Source of the DNA: an uncultured Bacteroidaceae bacterium
GTDB lineage: Bacteria; Bacteroidota; Bacteroidia; Bacteroidales; Bacteroidaceae
NCBI GenBank assembly: GCA_904501775.1
Contig: CAJGCJ010000040.1
Span: forward strand, 1 to 14,528
Length of the DNA: 14,528 nt
Direction: 5' to 3'
Positions 6,832 through 14,264 of this stretch are shown in pieces. Position 1 is the first letter of the stretch. The number at the start of each line of letters is the position of its first letter. The position numbers and the translations under genes are program-made. Below the pieces are notes generated by a model. The model saw only the letters and a program-made list of their open reading frames with translations. It searched no databases and had not been told where the DNA came from.

Positions 6832-6862
6832 CAAAGGTAATAAATCTTTTCTATGTGGCAAA
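6832..6862 (-). promoter_or_regulatory. Strong predicted rpmE2 promoter
   Basis: On the minus strand, TTTG (6862-6859), a 19-nt spacer and TACCTTTG (6839-6832) match the Bacteroidota -33/-7 consensus exactly, the best promoter in the window. Transcription should start near 6827, about 68 nt before the start codon. Confidence 0.8.
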
Positions 6863-6876
6863 ATTATTGTGCCATA
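6855..6876. promoter_or_regulatory. Inverted repeat over the rpmE2 -33 box
   Basis: TGGCA (6856-6860) and TGCCA (6870-6874) form an inverted repeat with a 9-nt spacer, overlapping the -33 TTTG of the rpmE2 promoter. Its position suits an operator. The regulator is unknown. Confidence 0.3.
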
Positions 6877-6935
6877 AAGTTTTAAAAACTTCTCCGCCCA
6901 TCCGATAGAGTCGGGCAGACGTCTCAAAATAATGA

Positions 6936-6959
6936 GTGCCACAAAAAACATTGTGGCAC
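6936..6959 (-). terminator. Probable terminator of the DUF5063-exonuclease-rlmI operon
   Basis: GTGCCACA (6936-6943) and TGTGGCAC (6952-6959) are perfect 8-bp arms with an 8-nt loop, 21 nt past the rlmI stop. On the minus strand it is followed by mixed A/T, with no clean U-tract, so the call is moderate. Confidence 0.55.
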
Positions 6960-6980
6960 CTCGTGTGTTTTTGAACCTTG

Positions 6981-8165
6981 TTATTCTACATACAATACCA
7001 ATCCTTTCAGGTATTCGCCCTCGGGGTGGTAGATGTTTACCGGGTGGTCGGCAGGTTGTGTCAGTTGGTGCAGAATGCGTACCTTGCGCTTTGCAATGGC
7101 TGCTGCTGTAAACACTGCTGTGCGGAAATTTTCCTTGCTTACTACCTGTGAGCACGAGAATGTGAAGAGTATTCCACCGGGCTGTATCTTTTCGAATGCT
7201 TTGGCATTGAGTCGTCTGTATCCTATAAGTGCATTGCGCAGGCTGTCGCGGTGCTTGGCGAATGCCGGGGGATCGAGTATTATAAGGTCGTAGTTGCTGC
7301 CCATACGGTCGAGGTAGTCGAATGCGTCCTCGGCATATGCGGCATGACGCTTGTCTTCGGGGAAGTTGATTGCTACGTTGGCGTTGGTAAGCTCTATTGC
7401 CTTGGCCGAGCTGTCTACCGAGTGGACAAGTTCTGCATTGCCGCGAAGCGCGTATATTGAGAAACCTCCGGTGTAGCAGAACATGTTAAGCACTTTGCGG
7501 CCCTTTGCATATTTCTCGAGCAGCGAACGGTTCTCGCGCTGGTCGACAAAGAAACCGGTTTTTTGTCCGCGTAGCCAGTCGATGTGGAACTTTAATCCAT
7601 ATTCGGTTGAGATGTTGCCGGCATTGTCGCCAAGTAGGTAGCCGTTGCCCTTGTCAATGTCGGCCTTGAAGGGGAGGGTTGTCTCCGACTTGTAGTAAAT
7701 GTTGTTGAGGCTGTCGCCTATGGCTGCTTTGACGGCTTTGGCTATTATGTGGCGATTTACATGCATGCCTACGCTGTGTGCCTGCATGACAGCTGTGTCG
7801 CCGTATATATCTATGACAAGGCCGGGAAGGTTGTCGCCCTCGCCGTGAACAAGACGGTAGGTGTCGTTTGTAGGGTTCTGTGCCACTCCTATGCTTGTAC
7901 GAAGATGATAGGCTGTTGCTATGCGCTTGTACCAGAATTCATCGGTTATGGGCTCGTCGTCAAAAGTGAGTACGCGCACCGATATGCTGCCCACCTGTAT
8001 GTGTCCGCGTGCAATGAACTTGCGCTCGCTGGTGTACACTGTTACAATATCGCCCTCTTCGGGTTTGCCTTCGATGCGGTGGATTGCACCCGAGAATATC
8101 CATGGATGGAAACGCTGTAGCGACTCCTCTTTTCCTCGCTTTAGTATTACGGCTTTTTCGCTCAT
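6981..8165 (-). CDS. rlmI: RlmI-like class I SAM-dependent rRNA (cytosine-5) methyltransferase
   Basis: E. coli RlmI makes 5-methylcytidine 1962 in 23S rRNA; this 394-residue protein has the same build. An N-terminal PUA domain (about 4-75) is followed by a central EEHEE-like linker region and a Rossmann methyltransferase domain. Motifs include GQKTGFFVDQR (200-210), SAM-binding LNMFCYTGGFS (226-236), LDPPAFAK (297-304) and FSCSQ with catalytic-type C338. Both the DPP and SCS signatures of this family are intact. The start codon overlaps the exonuclease stop as ATGA, so translation of the two is probably coupled, and it is the last gene of a three-gene operon. The family is secure; the exact cytidine is inferred from E. 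coli. Confidence 0.92.
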   Translation of the reverse strand: MSEKAVILKRGKEESLQRFHPWIFSGAIHRIEGKPEEGDIVTVYTSERKFIARGHIQVGSISVRVLTFDDEPITDEFWYKRIATAYHLRTSIGVAQNPTNDTYRLVHGEGDNLPGLVIDIYGDTAVMQAHSVGMHVNRHIIAKAVKAAIGDSLNNIYYKSETTLPFKADIDKGNGYLLGDNAGNISTEYGLKFHIDWLRGQKTGFFVDQRENRSLLEKYAKGRKVLNMFCYTGGFSIYALRGNAELVHSVDSSAKAIELTNANVAINFPEDKRHAAYAEDAFDYLDRMGSNYDLIILDPPAFAKHRDSLRNALIGYRRLNAKAFEKIQPGGILFTFSCSQVVSKENFRTAVFTAAAIAKRKVRILHQLTQPADHPVNIYHPEGEYLKGLVLYVE

Positions 8166-8743
8166 TTATAAACTGTTTTCAAATGGTTATATATTGTAAG
8201 GCATGCCCACGCGTCGGTGGCTGCATATAATTTCTGCTTGTCGGTGAGTACGTCCGACTCCCAATTGGTGAGTTGCTGGCTCTTTGAAATACGTTGCCCG
8301 AATATTATGGCGAATATCTTTTGCAGGCTCATCTCCTCGATTCCGAAAGCTGTCACATATTTTTGTAGGTCGAGAAAGCTGCCTGCGTAGAACGGCTCTC
8401 TCTTTGCAAGGGCTTGATAGTCGTCGTGCAACGAAAGTCCTATCTTCATTATATCTTCGTTCTCAAGAAAATCTATGATGCACAAGGGAAGGCCTATGCG
8501 GTTGAGACGGAAAAGGAAACTGGTGTCGCCGGTGCTTATCTGAAGCAACGACACGTTGTACTGTACTCCTTTGCGGAACGATGGACGCGTCTCGGTGTCT
8601 ATGCCTACAATTGTCTCTTTTGACAATGCCTGTATCGCTTTTTCGGCATCCGGCAGCGTGTCAATCGTTATTATGCGTCCAGGAAAAAGAACGGCGGGCA
8701 TCTGCGATATTTCGCTCTTCTCTATGTGCTGCCTAAAATTCAT
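8162..8743 (-). CDS. DEDDy-type 3'-5' exonuclease (RNase D-like domain)
   Basis: The 193-residue protein is a single DnaQ-like exonuclease domain that would remove nucleotides from 3' ends of RNA or DNA using two metal ions. All motifs are visible: ExoI D49 and E51 (GIDTETRPSF), ExoII D107 or D108 in SLHDDYQALA, and ExoIII Y173 with D177 (YAATDAWA), which makes it the DEDDy subtype. It has no HRDC domain, unlike full-length RNase D, so it matches the short stand-alone proteins common in Bacteroidota. It overlaps the upstream DUF5063 gene by 11 nt and the downstream rlmI by 4 nt. Company with an rRNA methyltransferase hints at rRNA processing, but a DNA role cannot be excluded. Confidence 0.9.
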   Translation of the reverse strand: MNFRQHIEKSEISQMPAVLFPGRIITIDTLPDAEKAIQALSKETIVGIDTETRPSFRKGVQYNVSLLQISTGDTSFLFRLNRIGLPLCIIDFLENEDIMKIGLSLHDDYQALAKREPFYAGSFLDLQKYVTAFGIEEMSLQKIFAIIFGQRISKSQQLTNWESDVLTDKQKLYAATDAWACLTIYNHLKTVYK

Positions 8744-9287
8744 CGTCTCTGTAATAGTCGTCGTTCTCTTCGGGGCTGTTGTATCGGATATCGTGCAGGG
8801 CTCTGAGGGTGTTTACGAGCGTTTGTCCCCAATATTGTCCGAAATGGCTGTAGCACTCCACTATTGCATCGTGCATTGTTTCGTTTATGCCTACTTGGAA
8901 CAGGCAAACGAAATTCTTGATATCCTGATATATGTCGGCAAGGTCCTCGGATATGTTTTTTGTCACAGGGGTGTCGCTATATTTCATTTCGGCTACAAAG
9001 ACGTCGAGATAGGCGTCTTTGTCGGATAGAATCTCGGCCAGTGTTATACGAAGCACTTCGTAGCTGTCCTCGGTTACAAAATCCTCGAAATCGTCGTCGT
9101 TTATGCGTTCTTCGCTGCTCAGCATCTGCGCCTTTAGATAGAGCAGCGGCAACAACTTTAGCAGTGTGTCGACGAGCTCTTTGCGTGTGTATTCATTGGC
9201 GCGTTCCAAAAAAGCACAATACTCGGCCGCCACTGTTACGAATTCAACAGTGTTGCGCGAAAAAACTATATCTTCCTTGTCGCTCAT
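8733..9287 (-). CDS. DUF5063-type protein of unknown function
   Basis: I recognise this 184-residue protein as the Bacteroidota DUF5063 type, usually found just before the 3'-5' exonuclease gene; its function is not known to me. It appears all-alpha and soluble, with no signal peptide or membrane segment. A leucine-rich helix lies at about 38-55 (ELVDTLLKLLPLLYLKAQML), an acidic region at about 60-75, and a conserved-looking aromatic stretch at 145-168 (CYSHFGQYWGQTLVNTLRAL). The C-terminal tail (172-184) is almost wholly acidic and aromatic, as if it binds a basic partner. Its 3' end overlaps the exonuclease gene by 11 nt, so the two proteins are probably made together. I saw no catalytic motif. 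Confidence 0.75.
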   Translation of the reverse strand: MSDKEDIVFSRNTVEFVTVAAEYCAFLERANEYTRKELVDTLLKLLPLLYLKAQMLSSEERINDDDFEDFVTEDSYEVLRITLAEILSDKDAYLDVFVAEMKYSDTPVTKNISEDLADIYQDIKNFVCLFQVGINETMHDAIVECYSHFGQYWGQTLVNTLRALHDIRYNSPEENDDYYRDDEF

Positions 9288-9344
9288 TTTTGTTTTGTTC
9301 TTGTTTGTAGTGTGTGCAATTATAGTTGCCTTGTCATTTTGCCG

Positions 9345-9352
9345 CGAAGTTA
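9345..9352 (-). promoter_or_regulatory. Candidate -7 box of the DUF5063 operon
   Basis: On the minus strand TAACTTCG matches TAnnTTTG in seven of eight bases, with a TTCG ending also seen on the other strand here. No good -33 element is visible. The start would be near 9339, giving a leader of about 50 nt. Confidence 0.35.
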
Positions 9353-9397
9353 CAAAAAAATAGTGTAGCAGCAGTGTATTAATATTTATTTTTTTAG

Positions 9398-9405
9398 TAT
9401 CTTCG
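9398..9405 (+). promoter_or_regulatory. Candidate -7 box of the ftsK operon
   Basis: TATCTTCG matches TAnnTTTG in seven of eight bases, facing away from the similar box at 9345-9352. The -33 position lacks TTTG. Transcription would start near 9412, giving a leader of about 103 nt before the ftsK ATG. Confidence 0.4.
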
Positions 9406-9514
9406 CATTTGCTTTACCGCATTGTTGCGCATTCACTCTCTTTGGTTGAAACTCTGCATATTATGGCTGCAGGCTGTTCGTGGCGTAACTGTGCATAAAT
9501 ACCCCTGTTCTAAA

Positions 9515-11995
9515 ATGGCAAAAAAAACAGTAAATAAAGAACCTAATGCACTCAAGAAGAGTTTGGAGTTTGCAAAACGTCCGAACACAACATTTACGCT
9601 CGGCCTTGTGCTCATGGCCTTCACGCTTTATATTATAATCTCGTTTTTGTCGTTCTTCTTGTCGGGAGGTGCCGACCAGAGTGAAATAGGTGCGGCAGCA
9701 GCCGCTACGGGCGAGGTTGTCAATAGTGCAGGACGTGGCGGTGCTATTGTTGCCGACTATCTTGTGAACGACTGTTTCGGATGGTCGTCGCTGCTTATTA
9801 TTCCACTGCTTGTGGTTGTGGCGATAAGACTCATGGATTTGCGCCGTCCTCAGCTGCTCAAGTGGTTTGTGAGCATTGCATTCGGTATGGTATGGGGCTC
9901 GCTTTTCTTCTCCTTTGCGCTCGGCAATGTGGTGACAGGCTTTATGAATCCCGGTGGTGCGCATGGCGATTTTCTGGTAGCTGTTCTGGCAAAGCAGATT
10001 GGCGGCTGGGGTGTGGTGCTGCTGCTCCTGACATCGTTACTGCTTTTTATGATTTATCTGACAAGGGAAACTATCGTGTGGCTGCGAAAACTCTTCTCTC
10101 TCAGTTTTATCCGTAAAAAAGAGAATGGAGAGGCCGGTGCAGAAGAGTCTGAGGTTGATGATGCCGCTGCCGTTGGCGGTGTACAGCAAGAGGAGTCTCC
10201 TGCGTTGGTTGTAGACCTGCCCTTGAATGAGGGCGAGGATGTTGCCGAGGATATAGAGGATGCTCAGGATGATAGTGAATCTCAAGAGGATGAGTTGGAG
10301 GTTACGGATGTTACCGACGAAGATAGCCTTGATGACGATGAAGTAGCAAGACAATTCGACAAAGTGGCTGCCGCAGCGGCCGGTGAACCTGCAGATATCG
10401 TAATGGATGTCGAACAGGCTACAGGCGACGACGATATGGGCGGCAGTATGCACAGGCCCATTAATCCTAAGGATGAATTGAGCTATTACAAGCCTCCTAC
10501 AGTGGATCTGCTCGACAAATACGAGAATACCGCGCAGGCGATAGATATGAACGAGCAGAATGTGAAGAAAGAGGAGATTGTACGTGTACTGCGCGATTTC
10601 GATATTGAGATAAGCTCTATCAAAGCAACCGTGGGTCCTACAATCACACTCTACGAGATTACACCTGCACCCGGTGTCAGAATATCGAAGATTCGTAATC
10701 TCGAGGATGATATTGCAATGTCGCTTTCGGCATTGTGTATACGTATTATTGCTCCTATACCGGGTAAGGGAACTATCGGTATCGAGGTGCCTAATGCCAA
10801 TAAGCAGATTGTGCCCATGGCATCGCTGCTCAACAGCCGTAAATTCAAGGAGACCGATATGGCGTTGCCTTTGGCTCTCGGAAAGACAATATCGAACGAG
10901 GTGTTTATGGTAGATATGGCCAAGATGCCACACCTTCTTGTTGCCGGTGCAACAGGTATGGGTAAGTCTGTCGGTCTGAATGCGATAATCACATCGCTCC
11001 TTTACAAGATGCACCCGGCATACCTCAAGTTTGTGATGGTCGACCCCAAGATGGTCGAGTTGAGTCTCTATAATGTGATAGAGAAACACTTTCTTGCCAA
11101 GCTCGACGGCGAGGATGAGCCAATTATTACTGATGTTACACGCGTAGTGCGCACCCTCAAGTCGTTGTGCACCGAGATGGATAACCGTTATCGCCTGCTG
11201 CAGGCTGCCATGGTACGTTCTGTAAAAGAGTATAACGAGAAGTTCTTGAATAAGGAACTGTTGCCTACAAAAGGACATCGTTTCATGCCCTATATCGTGG
11301 TTATCATAGATGAGTATGGCGACCTTATGATGACAGCCGGAAAAGAGGTAGAGTTGCCCATTGCTCGCATTGCGCAAAAGGCGCGTGCCGTTGGTATTCA
11401 CATGATTATTGCTACACAACGTCCTACGACGAATATCATAACAGGTACTATAAAGGCCAACTTCCCTGCCCGTATGGCCTTTAGGGTAATATCGCCCATC
11501 GACTCGCGTACAATTCTTGAGCGTACAGGCGCAAATCAGCTGCAGGGTAGAGGTGATATGCTTTTCCTTGCCGGTAATGACCCTGTGCGTGTGCAGTGTG
11601 CTCTTGTTGAGACAAAAGAGGTTGAGAGGGTGTGTGCCCATATTGCCAAGCAGCAGGGCTATTCGTCGGCATATATATTGCCCGAGCCCGACGAGACAAC
11701 CTCGGAACCCGCTGCTCAGTCGGCTTCACGTGGCGAAGGCTTCTCGGGTGGAAGGCTCGATGAACTCTTTGTAGAGGCTGCGCGTCTGGTGGTGTTGCAT
11801 CAGCAGGGCTCTACATCGTTGCTGCAGCGTAAGTTCAATGTAGGCTTCAACCGTGCCGGCCGCATTATGGACCAGCTGTGCCAGACCGGTATTGTGGGTG
11901 AGCAGGATGGCAGTAAGCCGCGTCAGGTGTTCTGTAGTGACGAGGCTGACCTTGAATTCCGTCTCAAGAACATATTGTCGAACAATCAATCGTAG
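9515..11995 (+). CDS. ftsK: DNA translocase FtsK
   Basis: FtsK sits at the division septum and pumps chromosomal DNA, coupling segregation and dimer resolution to cell division. The 826-residue protein has N-terminal membrane segments (about 28-50, 89-107, 117-142 and 165-182) and a long acidic linker (about 203-310). The motor domain follows, with Walker A GATGMGKS (478-485) and Walker B IVVIIDE (594-600), then RAVGIHMIIATQRP (624-637). A winged-helix gamma domain closes the protein (about 748-808), the part that reads DNA polarity sequences. I chose ATG 9515 (MAKKTVNK): the open frame extends back to a TTG at 9422, but that would add 31 residues unlike the family and would leave only about 10 nt of leader. 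LolA-like and trxB genes follow closely. Confidence 0.96.
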   Translation: MAKKTVNKEPNALKKSLEFAKRPNTTFTLGLVLMAFTLYIIISFLSFFLSGGADQSEIGAAAAATGEVVNSAGRGGAIVADYLVNDCFGWSSLLIIPLLVVVAIRLMDLRRPQLLKWFVSIAFGMVWGSLFFSFALGNVVTGFMNPGGAHGDFLVAVLAKQIGGWGVVLLLLTSLLLFMIYLTRETIVWLRKLFSLSFIRKKENGEAGAEESEVDDAAAVGGVQQEESPALVVDLPLNEGEDVAEDIEDAQDDSESQEDELEVTDVTDEDSLDDDEVARQFDKVAAAAAGEPADIVMDVEQATGDDDMGGSMHRPINPKDELSYYKPPTVDLLDKYENTAQAIDMNEQNVKKEEIVRVLRDFDIEISSIKATVGPTITLYEITPAPGVRISKIRNLEDDIAMSLSALCIRIIAPIPGKGTIGIEVPNANKQIVPMASLLNSRKFKETDMALPLALGKTISNEVFMVDMAKMPHLLVAGATGMGKSVGLNAIITSLLYKMHPAYLKFVMVDPKMVELSLYNVIEKHFLAKLDGEDEPIITDVTRVVRTLKSLCTEMDNRYRLLQAAMVRSVKEYNEKFLNKELLPTKGHRFMPYIVVIIDEYGDLMMTAGKEVELPIARIAQKARAVGIHMIIATQRPTTNIITGTIKANFPARMAFRVISPIDSRTILERTGANQLQGRGDMLFLAGNDPVRVQCALVETKEVERVCAHIAKQQGYSSAYILPEPDETTSEPAAQSASRGEGFSGGRLDELFVEAARLVVLHQQGSTSLLQRKFNVGFNRAGRIMDQLCQTGIVGEQDGSKPRQVFCSDEADLEFRLKNILSNNQS

Positions 11996-12003
11996 ATAAG
12001 AGT

Positions 12004-12645
12004 ATGAGAAAGCTTTTGCTATTGTTCATGATGCAGTGTTGTATGCTGTTTGTCGCAGCGCAAGAGGCTACCGATGTGCTCGATGCGGCTATAAAGAAGA
12101 TAAAGTCGGATGTGGGAATAAGAATGAACATCGAGATGACTATTTATGATGTTGACGGTGGTGTAATGTATACCGATGAGGGTTCCCTGCTTGTCGATAA
12201 TTCGGTTGCGACAAAAAAGGAACGCTATGTGCTGTTGCTCGAGAATATGAAGATATGGTGCAATGGAACTACCCAGTGGAACTATATGGCTCAGACAAAC
12301 GAGATTTATATAACAGAGGCTGACAGTGAAGAGGCTCAGACTTTTTCACCGGTCTATCTTATGCAGTTGTATAAGCAGAATTACGACTGCTCATTAAGAA
12401 AAGAGGGTGTGTACAATGTTGTTACCCTTATGTCGAATAACGAGGATAATGAATATAAAAAGATTGACATATATATCAATGGGCATAACTCACTTCTCGA
12501 TAAGATAGAGCTGAGTATGGGTCAGGGTGGTTCTACGAAAATTGCGATAACCGATTATAAGTCGAAATGCAAATTTGAGAAGTCGCAGTTCGTGTGCCCC
12601 GTAAAAGAGTTTCCCGATGCCGAAATTGTAGATATGTTGCCATAA
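12004..12645 (+). CDS. LolA-like outer-membrane lipoprotein carrier family protein
   Basis: LolA carries lipoproteins across the periplasm from the inner to the outer membrane. The 213-residue protein starts with a signal peptide (residues 3-19, probable cleavage VAA before Q20). The rest looks like the half-barrel LolA fold: a helix DVLDAAIKKIKSD (24-36), then alternating beta segments with the typical phrases KIWCNGTTQWNYMAQTNEIY (about 83-102) and SPVYLMQLYKQ. Sequence similarity to proteobacterial LolA is low, so the call rests on the general pattern plus the usual place between ftsK and trxB in Bacteroidales. It begins 8 nt after the ftsK stop, so the two are cotranscribed. It might carry lipids or other cargo instead. 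Confidence 0.75.
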   Translation: MRKLLLLFMMQCCMLFVAAQEATDVLDAAIKKIKSDVGIRMNIEMTIYDVDGGVMYTDEGSLLVDNSVATKKERYVLLLENMKIWCNGTTQWNYMAQTNEIYITEADSEEAQTFSPVYLMQLYKQNYDCSLRKEGVYNVVTLMSNNEDNEYKKIDIYINGHNSLLDKIELSMGQGGSTKIAITDYKSKCKFEKSQFVCPVKEFPDAEIVDMLP

Positions 12646-12676
12646 TTAAATAGGTATAATAAAAAACAAATAGAAT

Positions 12677-13618
12677 ATGAATATGGATAGAACAAAATGT
12701 TTGGTTATAGGTTCCGGTCCTGCCGGATATACTGCGGCTATTTATGCGTCACGTGCTAATCTTTCCCCGATACTTGTTGAGGGATTGCAGCCCGGAGGTC
12801 AGTTGACAACAACAACCGTTATCGAGAATTTTCCCGGTTTCCCCAATGGAATTACAGGCCCGGAGCTTATGGAGAATATGCGTAAGCAGGCTCTGAATGT
12901 AGGTGCCGATGTCCGCTCGGGCAGTGTGGTAGAGGTGGATTTCGAACAGCAGCCTTATAAGGTCACTCTCGACGACGGCAAGATGCTTGAGGCCGATACT
13001 GTTATTGTTGCAACAGGTGCAGCTGCAAAATACCTCGGTCTTTCAGACGAGATAAAATATCAGGGTATGGGAGTGAGCGCATGTGCTACATGTGACGGAT
13101 TCTTCTACCGCAAAAAGATTGTGGCAGTTGTAGGTGGTGGTGATACAGCTTGTGAAGAGGCCAATTATCTTGCTTCGCTTGCAGCAAAGGTGTATCTCAT
13201 TGTGCGCAAACCCTATCTGCGTGCATCAAAGGCTATGCAGGACCGTACGCTCAACAACCCTAAGATAGAAGTCCTTTTTGAGCATAACACCGAGGGCCTC
13301 TTCGGCGAGGATGGTGTAGAGGGTGTACATCTTGTTTCGCGTAAGGGTGAGGCTGACGAGAAACACTACGACCTTGCAATTGACGGTTTCTTCCTTGCTA
13401 TTGGTCATAAGCCTAATAGTGACATATTCAAGAAGTATCTTAAGACCGACGAGACAGGCTACTTTGTTCCTGCCGATGCAAGTGGCGTGAAGACTCTCGT
13501 TCCCGGTGTATTTGTTGCCGGTGACGTTGCCGATCCGCATTACCGTCAGGCAATCAATGCGGCTGCCAGCGGTTGTCGTGCTGCGCTTGAGGCCGAAAGA
13601 TATCTCTCAAGCAAGTAA
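12677..13618 (+). CDS. trxB: Thioredoxin reductase
   Basis: TrxB transfers electrons from NADPH through FAD to thioredoxin in the cytoplasm, keeping protein thiols reduced. The 313-residue protein has the FAD-binding GSGPAG (12-17), the redox disulfide C136-A-T-C139 followed by D, the NAD(P)H-binding VVGGGDTACEEA (151-162) and the late FAD motif GVFVAGDVAD (277-286). VRKPYLRAS (176-184) replaces the HRRDxxRA of E. coli but keeps two Arg residues. ATG 12683 (MDRTKCLV) is an equally possible start and looks closer to the family. It follows the LolA-like gene by 31 nt and is the last gene before a strong terminator. A peroxide or disulfide-stress role alongside rubrerythrin is plausible, but they are separate units. 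Confidence 0.96.
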   Translation: MNMDRTKCLVIGSGPAGYTAAIYASRANLSPILVEGLQPGGQLTTTTVIENFPGFPNGITGPELMENMRKQALNVGADVRSGSVVEVDFEQQPYKVTLDDGKMLEADTVIVATGAAAKYLGLSDEIKYQGMGVSACATCDGFFYRKKIVAVVGGGDTACEEANYLASLAAKVYLIVRKPYLRASKAMQDRTLNNPKIEVLFEHNTEGLFGEDGVEGVHLVSRKGEADEKHYDLAIDGFFLAIGHKPNSDIFKKYLKTDETGYFVPADASGVKTLVPGVFVAGDVADPHYRQAINAAASGCRAALEAERYLSSK

Positions 13619-13639
13619 AAGTTTCTATATGATAGTGAT

Positions 13640-13673
13640 TCAGCGCCTGTTTCCGGGCGCTGATTTTTTTTTT
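13640..13673 (+). terminator. Rho-independent terminator of the ftsK-lolA-trxB operon
   Basis: TCAGCGCC (13640-13647) and GGCGCTGA (13656-13663) form an 8-bp GC-rich stem with an 8-nt loop, followed by ten T (13664-13673). It is a textbook terminator 21 nt after the trxB stop. Confidence 0.9.
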
Positions 13674-13736
13674 GTGGATAATTCATGCCGGTGTCGGCTT
13701 CTGCGTATTTTTTTTATTCGAAAAAGCGGATAAAAC

Positions 13737-13767
13737 TTTTATATAAAGAAAATTAATGCTATCTTTG
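13737..13767 (+). promoter_or_regulatory. Predicted rplU-rpmA promoter
   Basis: TATCTTTG (13760-13767) is an exact TAnnTTTG match, and TTTT (13737-13740) lies 19 nt upstream in place of TTTG. Transcription should start near 13774, leaving a leader of about 80 nt before rplU. Confidence 0.7.
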
Positions 13768-13773
13768 CAGCCG

Positions 13774-13854
13774 ATTTAGTCCGTTGGGGTCAGAGAAGAC
13801 ATGCTCACGAAGGGTGTGCACCTCGCGGAATTCACAATAAAGCGATTAAATTAA
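13774..13854 (+). promoter_or_regulatory. rplU leader with possible RNA structure
   Basis: The 80-nt leader is richer in G and C than the surrounding spacer. TGCTCAC (13802-13808) and GTGTGCA (13814-13820) pair as two 3-bp blocks around a T-T mismatch, with a GAAGG loop, a small stem that could belong to a larger fold. L21 leaders that bind their own product are known in other phyla. I cannot show that this is one. Confidence 0.3.
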
Positions 13855-14244
13855 ATGTACGCAATTGTTGTGATTAACGGACAGCAGTTCAAGGCTGAGG
13901 CAGGAAAGAAGCTGTTCGTGCACCACATCAAAGGTGCTCAGAATGACACAACCGTAGAGTTCGACCGCGTTTTGTTGTTGGACAAGGACGGTGCAGTAAC
14001 TGTAGGTGCTCCTACTGTAGAGGGCGCAAAGGTAGTTTGCCACATCGGCGAGGTTCGTGAGCAGAAGATTGTTCGCAAGTCTAAGGACGGTCAGAACATC
14101 GTTACTACACGCACTATCGACCCCACTTTGGTTAAGGGTGACAAGGTGTTGGTATTCCACAAGCGTCGTCGTAAAGGTTACCGCAAGCTGAACGGTCACC
14201 GTCAGCAGTTTACAGAGTTAGTAGTTAAGGAAATTATCGGTTAA
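13855..14244 (+). CDS. rplU: 50S ribosomal protein L21 with an internal insertion
   Basis: L21 binds 23S rRNA and contacts L20 in the large subunit. The ends are typical: MYAIVVINGQQFKAEAGKKL at the N-terminus, and GDKVLVFHKRRRKGYRKLNG (95-114) then HRQQFTEL near the C-terminus. The length is 129 residues, against 103 in E. coli and, as I recall, about 105 in Bacteroides. The excess lies in one place, about residues 65-88 (14047-14118), between GAKVVCHI and LVKGDKV. The insert is rich in Lys, Arg and Glu and in frame, with codon use like the rest of the gene, so it is not an obvious sequencing artefact. The gene leads an operon with rpmA, 20 nt away. Confidence 0.93.
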   Translation: MYAIVVINGQQFKAEAGKKLFVHHIKGAQNDTTVEFDRVLLLDKDGAVTVGAPTVEGAKVVCHIGEVREQKIVRKSKDGQNIVTTRTIDPTLVKGDKVLVFHKRRRKGYRKLNGHRQQFTELVVKEIIG

Positions 14245-14264
14245 TTTTTTAAAGTTTAAGTATT

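Noticed and set aside
6894..6919. Possible hairpin around GCCC and GGGC between rpmE2 and rlmI
   Set aside because: The arms pair over only 4 bp, with competing registers, so no stable structure is supported.
9422..9514. 31-residue N-terminal extension of FtsK from a TTG codon
   Set aside because: It uses a rare start, lies about 10 nt from the predicted transcript start, and its sequence is unlike FtsK N-termini. MAKKTVNK at 9515 fits better.
10037..11641. 534-codon open frame on the minus strand inside ftsK
   Set aside because: It is antisense to the FtsK motor domain, rich in Cys and His in an unnatural way, and matches no family. The plus strand has all FtsK motifs, so this is a codon-bias shadow.
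13684..13712. Possible second terminator (GCCGGTGTCGGC and a T-run) before rplU
   Set aside because: The stem is only 4 bp and the T-run starts several bases after it; the trxB terminator just upstream is far stronger.
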